Positions 8,304 through 16,339 of a stretch of DNA of 64,000 nucleotides are shown here, one piece after another (the first letter of the stretch is position 1; every line of letters begins with the position of its first letter). This stretch comes from Streptomyces sp. GSL17-111. Its GTDB lineage: Bacteria > Actinomycetota > Actinomycetes > Streptomycetales > Streptomycetaceae. The position numbers were made by a program, and so were the translations under genes. A model generated the notes under the pieces. It was given only the letters and a program-made list of their open reading frames with translations. It searched no databases and was not told the origin of the DNA. The stretch lies in assembly GCF_037911585.1 (NCBI RefSeq), contig NZ_JBAJNS010000001.1, positions 4,573,501-4,637,500 on the forward strand. Direction: 5' to 3'.

Positions 8304-8849
8304 TCAGCGGTGGGGGTCGGCGCGCGCGAAGGGCGCGGGCCCGGCCAGCCTGATCTCCTCCAGCACGGCCGCCTGCCGCTCGGCCCGCTCCTGAAGCGTC
8401 CGCAGCTCGGAACGGTCCAGCCCGAGCGGGTCGGCGACGCCGAGCAGGGTGCGCCACAGGCCGAGCTTGCCGTGCACGCCCAGGGAGAGGCCCTCCAGTT
8501 CCAGCAGCGGGCTGAGCGGTGAGCGGTGGACCAGGGCGTGGTTCGGCTTCAGGCGTCCGGCGCGTTCGGCGAGCCGTGCCGCCAGCACCTTGGAGCGGCT
8601 CGGGCGGACGCCGAGGCGGCGCATGAGGCGCAGCAGGCTCGCGCGGTCCTCGGCGATCTCCTCCGCGAGGTGCGCCAGGGCCTCCTCGGCCGGTGCGCCC
8701 CGGTGGTTCCGGGCGACGCGCCGGGCCAGCTCCTGGCCGCCGGTGGCCCCGGCGAGGTGGTCGTTGAGGTAGACGCCGAGCAGGGCGTGGCCCGGGGGAC
8801 GGCGGCGGGTCGGCGTACCGGGCGAGGGGTGGCGGGACGTTCGGGGCAT
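8304..8849 (-). CDS. Ferritin-like-fold conserved hypothetical protein
   Basis: A 181-residue, mostly alpha-helical protein. YLNDHLAGATGG near residue 27, followed by a His/Glu-spaced four-helix pattern (LAEEIAEDR, ELEGLSLGV, KLGLWRTL), resembles actinobacterial ferritin-like hypotheticals. A clear di-iron EXXH pair is not evident, so metal binding is uncertain. It stops 3 bp from the TetR stop (convergent). The N-terminal 20 residues are Arg/Pro-rich and the start may lie further in. Confidence 0.6.
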   Translation of the reverse strand: MPRTSRHPSPGTPTRRRPPGHALLGVYLNDHLAGATGGQELARRVARNHRGAPAEEALAHLAEEIAEDRASLLRLMRRLGVRPSRSKVLAARLAERAGRLKPNHALVHRSPLSPLLELEGLSLGVHGKLGLWRTLLGVADPLGLDRSELRTLQERAERQAAVLEEIRLAGPAPFARADPHR

Positions 8850-8931
8850 GCGGTGCGGGTGCCCCGCCGCCGGGCCGGTGAACCGGCGGCCGCCTGGACG
8901 CGGACCGTCGGACGGTCGGGTCCGGTGCCGG

Positions 8932-10182
8932 TCAGCCCCGGCCGCCGTCGGCCGTGACGTCCAGGTGTCCGGTGCCCGGCCGGTCCCGGCGCCGGTCCCG
9001 GTCCCCTCCCCGGCCGCGTCCGGCGCCGGCCCACAGGGCGGCGGCCCCGGCGGCGAGGGCGCCGAGGGTGGCGACGAGCAGGGCGCGGAGGTGCAGGCCC
9101 GCGCCGTCGCCGCCGGCCGCGTCGTCGTCCTCCCCGGCCGTGCCCGTGCCGCCGTCGGGAGGGGTGAGCGGCGTGTCCAGGCAGCCGGTGAACGGTGCGC
9201 GCAGGGTGTCGCTGCCCCGGCCCGTGAGCGAGGCGGCGACGACGGTGCCGGTCACCCGCCCGTCCGGGTCGAGTTCGACGGCGGCGTTCGGGGCGAGGAC
9301 GGAGCCGGGCCAGTGGGCGCCGGCGGGCTGGGTGACGGCGGTAGCGTCGGGGAAGTTCCACAGCAGCCGGCCGGCCGCCCGGCGCCCGTCCCCGCCGCTC
9401 CCGGCGGCGTCCCCGGTGTCGTCCGGGCCGTCTCCCTCGCCGCCGTCACCGCCGGCACCGTCGTCCTCGCTGTCCCCGGCGGAGGTCTCGACGCGGGCCG
9501 CGCCGTTCTCGTACACGGGGCCGGAGACGTTGACGACCGTCGTGGCGCCCTCCGGGACCACGATCAGGACCTTGTGCGCCGACTCCAGCCGGCTCGCGCT
9601 GACCGGGAACACGTTGAGGTCCTCGTCCTCGCCCAGCAGCCGCACGACGGTCGCGCCGTCGTTCGTGGTGCGTGCGACGCTGCCGCGCGCGGGCAGCGCG
9701 TCGAGCCGCTCGGACAGGGCCCGCAGCGAGCGGAACTCGGCGGGGAAGTCGACGGGGGAGCCGCCCTCGGTCGCCTCCAGCCCGGCCTTCACCACCGGCG
9801 GACGGCCGTCGAGCCCGCCGTACACGGCCGTGCCGCGCTCCAGGACCGTGAACGTCGAGCTTCCGGCGGACCCGTTGCGCAGGGTGCCGCCCACCACGAG
9901 CGTGGTGTCCTCCGGCACGGAGTCGGCGGGGGCGGGCTGGCCCGCGATGCTGAAGCCACGGGTGAAGTCGGCGTCACCGCCGACGGCGACGGCCCCCTCG
10001 CTCTCGCCGAACCGGTCGGAGTCGCCGAGGACGAACTCGGTGAAGCTGCCGGCGGCTCCGAGCTGGGGGCCGCAGGCGGGAGCGGCGACGGCGGGGGCGG
10101 GCGTCGCGAGGAGCAGACCGCTGCCGGCCAGTAAGGCGGCGAGCGCGGCAGCGCGTGGGGGGAGGGGCCGCATGCGACGCAT
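8932..10182 (-). CDS. Secreted choice-of-anchor A family protein
   Basis: About 416 residues. An N-terminal signal peptide (RR-rich start, hydrophobic ALAALLAGSGLLLA, cleavage near AVAA-PAC) precedes the choice-of-anchor A domain. Its hallmarks are an LGAAGSFTEFVLGD opening, EGAVAVGGDADF, and a late LLWNFPDA...GSVLAPNA segment. A Gly/Asp-rich insert sits near residues 235-265. A C-terminal membrane segment (LRALLVATLGALAAGAAALW) followed by an Arg-rich tail anchors it at the surface. Family knowledge: the domain occurs in extracellular adhesion-like proteins. ATG 10182 is preferred over GTG 10191 because of the G-rich sequence upstream. Confidence 0.8.
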   Translation of the reverse strand: MRRMRPLPPRAAALAALLAGSGLLLATPAPAVAAPACGPQLGAAGSFTEFVLGDSDRFGESEGAVAVGGDADFTRGFSIAGQPAPADSVPEDTTLVVGGTLRNGSAGSSTFTVLERGTAVYGGLDGRPPVVKAGLEATEGGSPVDFPAEFRSLRALSERLDALPARGSVARTTNDGATVVRLLGEDEDLNVFPVSASRLESAHKVLIVVPEGATTVVNVSGPVYENGAARVETSAGDSEDDGAGGDGGEGDGPDDTGDAAGSGGDGRRAAGRLLWNFPDATAVTQPAGAHWPGSVLAPNAAVELDPDGRVTGTVVAASLTGRGSDTLRAPFTGCLDTPLTPPDGGTGTAGEDDDAAGGDGAGLHLRALLVATLGALAAGAAALWAGAGRGRGGDRDRRRDRPGTGHLDVTADGGRG

Positions 10183-10344
10183 GATCGCCACCCCGGGACC
10201 GGCGGGTCAAGCGGTGGCGGCGTCCTGCGAGGACCGTGATGAAGCCGTCATGAACGGTCCGCTCCGGGAGCGCCCGGGGCGGACCGGGGCGGACCCGGGC
10301 CGGGCCCGTCCGGCGGGCTCCGCGCCCGGCGGGATACTGGTGGC

Positions 10345-10848
10345 ATGCCGATCTCCTCCGCGCCCGCGTCGTCCCCCCGCCCCGAGCCCGGCCCCGGCTG
10401 GACCGTCGCCGAGGAGCCGGTGTCGGCGGCCTCGTCCCGCGTGCTGCTCGACGCCTACGCGCGGGAGGTGGGCGCCGCGATCGGTGTGCCGCCCGCCGAC
10501 CTGACCGGCACGGGGTCCGACCTCACCCCGCCGAACGGGGTCTTCCTCGTCGCCCGGGTGGGCGGGGAGCCGGTGGCCTGCGCGGGCGTGCGCGGGCTGG
10601 ACGGGGACACGGCGGAGCTCAAGCGCATGTACGTCGCCTCCGCCGCGCGCGGCCGGGGCGTGGGGAAGGCGTTGCTGGACGCGGCCGAGGAGGCCGCCCG
10701 GCGACTGGGCGCGACGCGCCTGGTGCTGGACACCCGCGCCGAGCTGGTGGCGGCCCGACGGCTGTACGAGCGGCGTGGCTACGCGGAGGTGCCGCCGTAC
10801 AACGCGAACGACATGGCCGGTCACTGGTACGCGAAGCCGCTGGGCTGA
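10345..10848 (+). CDS. GNAT-family N-acetyltransferase
   Basis: A 167-residue protein. The acetyl-CoA pyrophosphate loop is ARGRGVGKALL (the R/Q-x-x-G-x-G/A motif) near residue 103. It is preceded by beta4 LKRMYVASA and followed by the late YERRGYAEVPPYN motif. The acceptor is unknown; the family acetylates small molecules, peptides or antibiotics. It ends 4 bp from the stop of the convergent efflux gene. Confidence 0.85.
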   Translation: MPISSAPASSPRPEPGPGWTVAEEPVSAASSRVLLDAYAREVGAAIGVPPADLTGTGSDLTPPNGVFLVARVGGEPVACAGVRGLDGDTAELKRMYVASAARGRGVGKALLDAAEEAARRLGATRLVLDTRAELVAARRLYERRGYAEVPPYNANDMAGHWYAKPLG

Positions 10849-10852
10849 GCCG

Positions 10853-12907
10853 TCAGCCGGGTGGTGCGAGCGGCCCGCGCGGCGCGGGGTGGCGGTCGTC
10901 GTCCCTGTGCGGTGTCTCGGACTCGGAGCCGCCGAGATCCCGGGAGAGCTCGTGGACGAGGTCGGTGAGGTCGCGGGGGCGGTCGGGCGTCCACCAGTCC
11001 CCGAGCAGCGTGGCCAGGGCGTTCTCCCGGGCGTGCGCGAGCCGCTCGGCGACGGCGTGGCCGACCGGGGTGAGGGTGAGGTCCAGCCCTTCGCGCACCG
11101 CCAGCCGGCGCTCCTCGGCCTGCCGGGCACCGGCGAAGATGACGCCCCGGTCCAGCCCCATCCGGTCGGCCAGCAGCGCGGGTTCCACGCCGCCGTCCCG
11201 GTGCATGCGCAGGATGAGCCAGCCCGCGGCCGGGCGCAGGTCGAGCCCGGCGTCGGCGATGAGCCGGACGTAGAGGTCCTTGCGGCCCTCGCGGCTGCCC
11301 AGCACGCTGAGCGCGCGGCACAGCTCGTCGTGCGAGGAGCGTTCGACGGGGTTGAGCCCGAGCGTCTCGCTGGTGTCGGGTACCTGGACGCCGGCCCGCA
11401 GCGGCGTCTCCTTGAGCAGGCAGGCGAGCACGAAGGCGACGACCATGACGGGGACGGCCCACAGGAAGACGTCGGTGATCGAGTCCGAGTAGGCCTCCAG
11501 GGCTCCGGCGCGTTCCCCCGGAGCGAGCCGCCCGACGCCGCGCGGGTCCTCCGAGAGGCTTTCCGGGGTGACGCCGGGCGGCAGGGCGGCGTCCGCGAGC
11601 GACTCCTCCAGGCGGGGCACGAGCAGCGCGGCGAAGACGGCGCCGAAGACGGAGACGCCGACCGCCGCGCCGATGGAGCGGAAGAACGTCGCGCCCGAGG
11701 TGGCCACGCCCAGGTCCTCGTAGCGCACGGAGTTCTGCGCCACGAGCACGATGACCTGGAGGACGAGGCCGAGCCCGAGGCCGAAGACGAGGAAGTACAG
11801 GCTCATCTCCCCGTCTCCGCTGTCCACCCCGAGGTTGTGCAGGAGCAGGAGGCCGACGGCGGCGACGGCGGTGCCGAGGACCGGGTAGATCTTCCACCGG
11901 CCGGTGCGGGTGATGAGCTGCCCGGAGAGGGTCGAGGTGAGCAGCATACCCAGCACCATCGGGAGCATGTGGACGCCGGAGAGCGTCGGGGAGATGCCGT
12001 GCACGACCTGGAGGAACGTCGGCAGGTAGGTCAGCGCGCCGAACATCGCGAAGCCGATGACGAAGCCGATGACCGCGCAGAGGGTGAACGTCCGGTTGCG
12101 GAAGAGGCTCAGCGGCAGCACGGGTTCGGCGGCCCGCCGCTCGACGCGCACGAACCACAGGAGCAGCAGGGCGGCGAGCACCGCGAGCCCGACGATCTCG
12201 GGGGAGCCCCACGCCCAGGTCGTGCCGCCGAGTGAGGTGGTCAGGACGATGGCGGCGGCCACGGCGGCGATGAGCGCGGTGCCGAGGTAGTCGATGCGGT
12301 GCCGCTCCCGCAGCCGGGGCAGGTGGAGGACGGCCGCGATGACGAGGAGGGTGAGGGCGCCCAGCGGCAGGTTGATGTAGAAGACCCAGCGCCAGCTGAG
12401 GTGGTCGACGAAGAGGCCGCCGAGCAGCGGTCCGAGGACGCTGGTGACGCCGAAGACCGCGCCGAACAGTCCCTGGTACCGGCCGCGTTCGCGGGGCGGG
12501 ACGAGGTCCCCGACGATGGCCATCGACAGCGCCATCAGCCCGCCGCCGCCCAGGCCCTGGAGGGCGCGGAAGCCGATCAGCTGACCCATGTCCTGGGCGA
12601 CGCCGCAGAGGGCGGAGCCGATCAGGAAGATGACGATGGCCCCCTGGAAGAGCCGCTTGCGGCCGTACTGGTCGCCGAGCTTTCCCCACAGCGGGGTGGC
12701 GGCCGTCGCGGCGAGGAGGTAGGCGGTGACGACCCAGGAGAGGTGGTCCATGCCGCCCAGCTCGCTGACGATCGTCGGCAGGGCGGTGGCCACGATCGTC
12801 TGGTCGAGGGCGGCGAGCAGCATGCCCATGAGCAGGGCGCTCAGGGCCAGGTAGAGCGTGCGCTTGTCCTGGCGGGTGGCGGGCCCGGAGGGCGGCGCGT
12901 GCGTCAT
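10853..12907 (-). CDS. DHA2-type MFS drug efflux pump with C-terminal MarR-like domain
   Basis: A protein of 684 residues. Residues 1 to about 525 hold 14 hydrophobic segments of the DHA2 (EmrB/QacA) family. They include ALDQTIVATALPTI in TM1, WGKLGDQYGRKR (motif A) and LGPLLGG in TM5. About 140 soluble residues follow. Their pattern (SREGRKDLYVRL, AAGWLILRMHRDG, then LTLTPVGHAVAERL and FLGDWW-like end) matches a winged-helix MarR-type domain. The start is the ATG with THAPPSG; upstream codons are Pro/Arg-rich. It probably exports hydrophobic drugs by proton antiport. The C-terminal domain could sense substrate or bind the promoter. Confidence 0.85.
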   Translation of the reverse strand: MTHAPPSGPATRQDKRTLYLALSALLMGMLLAALDQTIVATALPTIVSELGGMDHLSWVVTAYLLAATAATPLWGKLGDQYGRKRLFQGAIVIFLIGSALCGVAQDMGQLIGFRALQGLGGGGLMALSMAIVGDLVPPRERGRYQGLFGAVFGVTSVLGPLLGGLFVDHLSWRWVFYINLPLGALTLLVIAAVLHLPRLRERHRIDYLGTALIAAVAAAIVLTTSLGGTTWAWGSPEIVGLAVLAALLLLWFVRVERRAAEPVLPLSLFRNRTFTLCAVIGFVIGFAMFGALTYLPTFLQVVHGISPTLSGVHMLPMVLGMLLTSTLSGQLITRTGRWKIYPVLGTAVAAVGLLLLHNLGVDSGDGEMSLYFLVFGLGLGLVLQVIVLVAQNSVRYEDLGVATSGATFFRSIGAAVGVSVFGAVFAALLVPRLEESLADAALPPGVTPESLSEDPRGVGRLAPGERAGALEAYSDSITDVFLWAVPVMVVAFVLACLLKETPLRAGVQVPDTSETLGLNPVERSSHDELCRALSVLGSREGRKDLYVRLIADAGLDLRPAAGWLILRMHRDGGVEPALLADRMGLDRGVIFAGARQAEERRLAVREGLDLTLTPVGHAVAERLAHARENALATLLGDWWTPDRPRDLTDLVHELSRDLGGSESETPHRDDDRHPAPRGPLAPPG

Positions 12908-13011
12908 GGGTCCATGGTGGGTGTCCGCTTCCGTCCCGTCCTGTCGAGGCGACGCCGGCTGCGGGGCCCGCCGGGAAGCGGGGGACGGCACGGGGTGGCG
13001 CGAGGCCCCGC

Positions 13012-13035
13012 TTGTTTTGTATGGTGCAGAAACAA
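13012..13035. promoter_or_regulatory. Candidate MarR-type operator in the divergent efflux/HAD promoter
   Basis: An AT-rich patch in a very GC-rich region. TTGTTT (13012-13017) is inverted to AAACAA (13030-13035), with the alternative pairing TTTGT/ACAAA. It sits between the divergent MFS and HAD genes. MarR regulators favour TTG-n-CAA palindromes of about this length. The link to the MarR-like tail of the neighbouring pump is inference. Confidence 0.4.
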
Positions 13036-13124
13036 AGTGGTTCCGCCCGTGCCCGTGGTGACTGTGTGGTCACGGGGCCCCTGACCGGCGGGCGGAGCCA
13101 CTCCTTTCGTTCCCTGGAGCCGCC

Positions 13125-13805
13125 ATGCCCGGTACCTCTCCCGGCCTCCGGCTCACGGCCCGCGCGCTGCTGCTCGACATGGACGGCACGCTCGTCGACT
13201 CCGACGCCGTCGTCGAACGCGTCTGGAGCGAGTGGTCCGTGCGGCACGGCCTCGACCCGCGTGACGTGCTGCCCGTCGTGCACGGCCGGCAGGGCTGGGC
13301 GACGATGGCCGAGCTGCTGCCGGACCGCCCCCTGGCGGAGCACCACGCGGACAACCGCGCCCTCCTCGCCGAGGAGACGGCCGACACCGTCGGCGTCGTC
13401 CCGATCCCCGGCGCGGCGCGTTTCCTGGACGCCGTGCGGGACGTCCCGCACGCGCTGGTGACCTCGGCCGACGCGGCCCTGGCCGAGGCCCGCATGGCCG
13501 CCGCCGGGCTGCGCGTGCCCGGGTTGCGGATCACGGCCGAGTCCGTCGGCCTGAGCAAGCCCGATCCGGAGGGCTTCCTGAAGGCCGCCGCCGCCCTCGG
13601 TGTCGCCCCCGCCGACTGCCTCGTGTTCGAGGACTCCGCCGCGGGCGTCGAGGCGGGCCGGGCCGCCGGCATGCGGGTCGTCGGCGTCGGCCCGCGCGCG
13701 GGGGCGTTCGCGCCCACCGCGCACGTGGCCACGCTGGAGGCGGTGCGGGTCGACGTCCTGCCCGACGGCGCCGTCCGGCTGTGCCTGGCTCCGGCCGGGG
13801 GGTGA
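13125..13805 (+). CDS. HAD-IA sugar-phosphatase-type hydrolase
   Basis: A 226-residue protein. LLDMDGTLVDSD (residues 16-27) is HAD motif I with both catalytic aspartates. LVTSAD supplies motif II, the lysine of GLSKPDPEGF motif III, and VFEDSAAGVEAGRAAG motif IV. The small cap domain follows motif I, as in the beta-phosphoglucomutase/YfbT group, so a sugar phosphate is the likely substrate. The gene is divergent from the efflux pump. Confidence 0.85.
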   Translation: MPGTSPGLRLTARALLLDMDGTLVDSDAVVERVWSEWSVRHGLDPRDVLPVVHGRQGWATMAELLPDRPLAEHHADNRALLAEETADTVGVVPIPGAARFLDAVRDVPHALVTSADAALAEARMAAAGLRVPGLRITAESVGLSKPDPEGFLKAAAALGVAPADCLVFEDSAAGVEAGRAAGMRVVGVGPRAGAFAPTAHVATLEAVRVDVLPDGAVRLCLAPAGG

Positions 13806-13852
13806 CGGCGGCCCGCGCATGACGCCCGCCCCGCCCGGCCGGGGCGAGCCCG

Positions 13853-14437
13853 TCAGGCGATCGCCTCGTACAGGCTCCAGACGCCGAGCGTGACCATGAT
13901 GGCGGCCGCGATGCGGGTGATCAGGCGCAGCGGCACACGGCGCATCAGGGCCCGGCCGCCCAGGATGCCGAGGGCGGCGACCGACCAGAGTGCGAGCACC
14001 GCGCCGATCCCCACCGAGAGCGGGTCCTCGTAGCGGGCCGCCAGGTTGGCCGTCATGATCTGGGTGAGGTCGCCGAACTCCGCGATCATGATGAGGGTGA
14101 AGCCGCTGCCCGCGACCTTCCAGAACGACTGGTCGGCGGGTTCCTTCGTCGCCGCCCCCTCGTCGTCCTCACCCTTGTGCCACAGCAGCATCGCGGCGCC
14201 GCCGAGGAAGAGGGCGCCGGTCACGGCGGCGAGCAGCCGCTCGGGCAGCAGGGTCAGCACGCTGCCGGCGGCCACGGCGAGGGCCACGTGGACGGTGAAC
14301 GCGGCGGCGACCCCGGCGAAGACGTAGGACGCCTTGAAGCGGGTGCCGAGGACGAGCCCGGCGAGCGCGGTCTTGTCCGGCAGTTCGGCGAGGAAGACGA
14401 CGCCGAAGACGACGGCGGTGACGGTCAGGCTGAACAC
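13853..14437 (-). CDS. TMEM165/GDT1 (UPF0016) cation exporter, probably Mn2+
   Basis: A 194-residue protein with six membrane segments in two repeats. The repeat signatures are ELPDKT near residue 17 and EFGDLT near residue 125, variants of the E-x-G-D-[KR]-[ST] motif that forms the cation path. A charged loop (HKGEDDEGAATKEP) separates the halves. The GTG start follows GGGGAACGCATCC. Upstream on the same strand lies a yybP-ykoY aptamer, so the likely job is manganese-induced Mn2+ (or Ca2+) export at the membrane. The longer upstream frame overlaps the riboswitch and is not coding. Confidence 0.88.
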   Translation of the reverse strand: MFSLTVTAVVFGVVFLAELPDKTALAGLVLGTRFKASYVFAGVAAAFTVHVALAVAAGSVLTLLPERLLAAVTGALFLGGAAMLLWHKGEDDEGAATKEPADQSFWKVAGSGFTLIMIAEFGDLTQIMTANLAARYEDPLSVGIGAVLALWSVAALGILGGRALMRRVPLRLITRIAAAIMVTLGVWSLYEAIA

Positions 14438-14460
14438 GGATGCGTTCCCCGTTCGGTCGG

Positions 14461-14502
14461 GCCGTACCGAGAGGGGCTGCGGGGAGCAGGCTTCGGCACG
14501 GC
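14461..14502 (-). promoter_or_regulatory. Hairpin between the Mn aptamer and the GDT1 start (expression platform)
   Basis: On the minus strand GCCGTGCCGA (14502-14493) can pair with TCGGTACGGC (14470-14461), a 10-bp stem with one G-U pair, enclosing a smaller CCTGC/GCAGC hairpin. It lies 23 bp upstream of the GTG. It may be the terminator or anti-sequestering element of the riboswitch (inference). Confidence 0.5.
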
Positions 14503-14520
14503 AGAGTCCAGGACACTGCG

Positions 14521-14630
14521 GCCGAAGGTCTCGCCGGCGGCGCCGCGCGTACGCGGGCCGCTCCGGGCGCCGGGGCGGTGTGAGCCGCCCAGTATGTCGA
14601 CGGTCCGGCGGAGGGCTACTCCCCTTCAGT
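14521..14630 (-). promoter_or_regulatory. yybP-ykoY manganese riboswitch aptamer
   Basis: Read on the minus strand, the conserved blocks occur in order. GGGGAGTAGC lies at 14624-14615, CGACATACTGG at 14599-14589 and GAGACCTTCGG at 14532-14522. P1 forms between CTGAAGG (14629-14623) and CCTTCGG (14528-14522). These are the hallmark loops L1, the middle junction and L3 of the yybP-ykoY class, which senses Mn2+. It precedes a GDT1-type exporter, a known target of this riboswitch. The assignment rests on matching the consensus by eye. Confidence 0.9.
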
Positions 14631-14642
14631 GCGGTCAGCCTA

Positions 14643-14723
14643 CGACATGCCCGTCGGAGCGCCCGCGCCTCCCCCTCGGCGAGCGGGTGGCTGCACGCCC
14701 CTTGATTTGACGTGGGCATGTCG
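14643..14723. repeat. Widely spaced 10-bp inverted repeat in a divergent promoter region
   Basis: CGACATGCCC (14643-14652) and its exact complement GGGCATGTCG (14714-14723) flank 61 bp between the Mn riboswitch leader and the secreted nuclease gene. They could be two half-sites of a regulator acting on both divergent promoters. Confidence 0.5.
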
Positions 14724-14829
14724 CCAATCTGTAACCCGCGAACCGCTGGTGCGCCATCTGGCAGGACCACCCTGCCTGAAGGCACCACCGGTCCCCCACT
14801 CGCCGCAGGTCTCACCCCAGGGAGCCCGT

Positions 14830-15507
14830 ATGCGCCGCATACGCCTGTCCGCCCGCCCGTCCCGACGCTACGCGCGTCACTCCCGTCCGGTCCTGGCCAC
14901 CGCCCTCGCGCTCACCGGTCTCGGCGCGGGTCTCGTGGCCACCGCGCCCACCGCCCAGGCCGCACCCCCCACGCCGCCCGGCGCCGCCGACGCCCGCACC
15001 CTGCTGGCGGGCCTCACCGTCGACGCCGAGGACTCGCTGAGCGGCTACGACCGCGACCTGTTCCCGCACTGGATCTCCCAGGGGGACAGCTGCAACACCC
15101 GCGAGATCGTCCTCCAGCGCGACGGCACCGGGGTCGAGACGGACGCCGAGTGCCGCGCCGTCAGCGGCAGGTGGTACTCGCAGTACGACGGGGTCACGCT
15201 GTACGACTCCTCCGGGCTCGACATCGACCACGTCGTGCCGCTCGCCGAGGCCTGGCGCTCCGGCGCCCACTCCTGGTCCTGGAGCAAGCGGCGCTCCTTC
15301 GCCAACAACCTCAGCGCCGCGCAGCTCATCGCCGTGTCGGCGAGCTCCAACCGCTCCAAGGGCGACCGGGACCCGGCGGAGTGGCTGCCGCGCTCCGCCT
15401 ACCACTGCCTCTACGCGCGCTCCTGGGTCTGGGTGAAGCACAACTACGCGATGAAGGTCGACCCGGCCGAGAAGTCGGCGCTCTCCGGAATCCTCAACCG
15501 CTGCTGA
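14830..15507 (+). CDS. Secreted HNH-family (DUF1524/GmrSD-like) nuclease
   Basis: A 225-residue protein. The signal peptide has an RxRR-rich start, a hydrophobic core (VLATALALTGLGAGLV) and an AQA-AP cleavage site. The mature part carries DIDHVVPLAEAW near residue 131, the HNH/beta-beta-alpha-metal core with the catalytic His. It is followed by NNLSAAQLIAV and SNRSKGDRDPAEWLP, matching the streptomycete extracellular HNH family. The ATG follows GGGAG at 7 bp. It probably degrades extracellular DNA for nutrition or during development. Confidence 0.87.
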   Translation: MRRIRLSARPSRRYARHSRPVLATALALTGLGAGLVATAPTAQAAPPTPPGAADARTLLAGLTVDAEDSLSGYDRDLFPHWISQGDSCNTREIVLQRDGTGVETDAECRAVSGRWYSQYDGVTLYDSSGLDIDHVVPLAEAWRSGAHSWSWSKRRSFANNLSAAQLIAVSASSNRSKGDRDPAEWLPRSAYHCLYARSWVWVKHNYAMKVDPAEKSALSGILNRC

Positions 15508-15516
15508 GACGGCGGT

Positions 15517-15548
15517 GGCCGGGGCCCGTGCCGTACCGGGCCCCGGCC
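15517..15548. terminator. Bidirectional terminator
   Basis: A perfect 12-bp repeat, GGCCGGGGCCCG (15517-15528) and CGGGCCCCGGCC (15537-15548), with an 8-nt loop. It lies between the convergent nuclease and SOD-like genes. Confidence 0.8.
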
Positions 15549-15554
15549 GGCCGG

Positions 15555-16157
15555 TCAGCGACCCCGGGGGAGGAAGGGGACGGAGAAGCAGGCCAGGCGC
15601 TCGCCCGCGAAGCCCGCCTCCCCGCGCCCCGTGCGCGTGGCGTGCTGGTGGAGCGTCACCGAACGCGCCTCGCCCGCCCGGAACCGCCAGGTCTGCCGGG
15701 AGGTACCGGTGCCCGTGCCCTCCGCGTCGGTGGTGAGGTCCAGCCACACCTCGTTCCACGGATTGGCGTAGGCCGGGTCGCCGGAGGGCTGCACGGGGTC
15801 CTTGACGTGCTGGTAGTGCGGGCCGGGGTCGGACGGCTCCGGCCCGCACGGCCGGGTGTGGACGTGCGCCCCGAACGTCCGGCCCGCCTCCGCGCCCCGG
15901 ACGGTCAGGCTCACCGTCATGCCGTCGGAGTCCAGCCGCTGCCGCACCGTCACCCCGGCTCCCTCGGGCACCACCTTCGGCGCGTACGTCACGGCCGCGT
16001 GCGTGAGTTGCCGCTCCGCGACGGCGAACGCCGAGGTGCGCGTCATCCAGTACGTGCCGTCCGACGGCGCGCTCGCCCCGGCCGCCCGGTCCGCCGCCGC
16101 TGCGGGCAGCACCGCCAGTGCCGCCGCCATGAACGCCGTCGCCGGTCCCTTCAGCAT
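15555..16157 (-). CDS. Secreted Cu/Zn superoxide dismutase-like protein
   Basis: A 200-residue protein. It has an N-terminal signal peptide (AFMAAALAVLPAAAA). FGAHVHTRPCGP near residue 97 gives the HxH copper ligands and the disulphide Cys. PGPHYQH supplies a further His, WLDLTTDAEG the zinc-region Asp, and SVTLHQHAT the last ligand region, with a paired Cys in RLAC. The order matches the SOD_Cu family, YojM-like branch. Whether it dismutates superoxide or only chaperones metal is unclear. Confidence 0.75.
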   Translation of the reverse strand: MLKGPATAFMAAALAVLPAAAADRAAGASAPSDGTYWMTRTSAFAVAERQLTHAAVTYAPKVVPEGAGVTVRQRLDSDGMTVSLTVRGAEAGRTFGAHVHTRPCGPEPSDPGPHYQHVKDPVQPSGDPAYANPWNEVWLDLTTDAEGTGTGTSRQTWRFRAGEARSVTLHQHATRTGRGEAGFAGERLACFSVPFLPRGR

Positions 16158-16339
16158 GTCCTGCTCCCTCGCGTCTCAAGTCCTGTCCGAGCCGTACGGC
16201 CGACACTGTGCCCGCCACCCGGGCCGAACGCGGTGCGGGAACGGCGCCACGCGAACCCCTGCGGTCCGTGTGGGGGAACCGCGCGTACGCTGTACGGCGG
16301 AAGACGGCTCCCGCCCGAGGAGCGGGACCGGGAGTGACG

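Noticed and set aside
8954..10504. 516-codon plus-strand open frame opposite the choice-of-anchor A gene
   Set aside because: Ser/Pro/Arg-rich shadow translation with no domain; the minus strand has signal peptide, family motifs and anchor.
10821..13820. 999-codon minus-strand frame across efflux and HAD genes
   Set aside because: Arg/Pro/Gly-rich low-complexity translation; overlaps the clear MFS and HAD genes in other frames.
13853..14815. N-terminally extended (320-residue) version of the GDT1 gene
   Set aside because: The extension covers the Mn riboswitch; the GTG at 14437 has a ribosome site and gives the normal family length.
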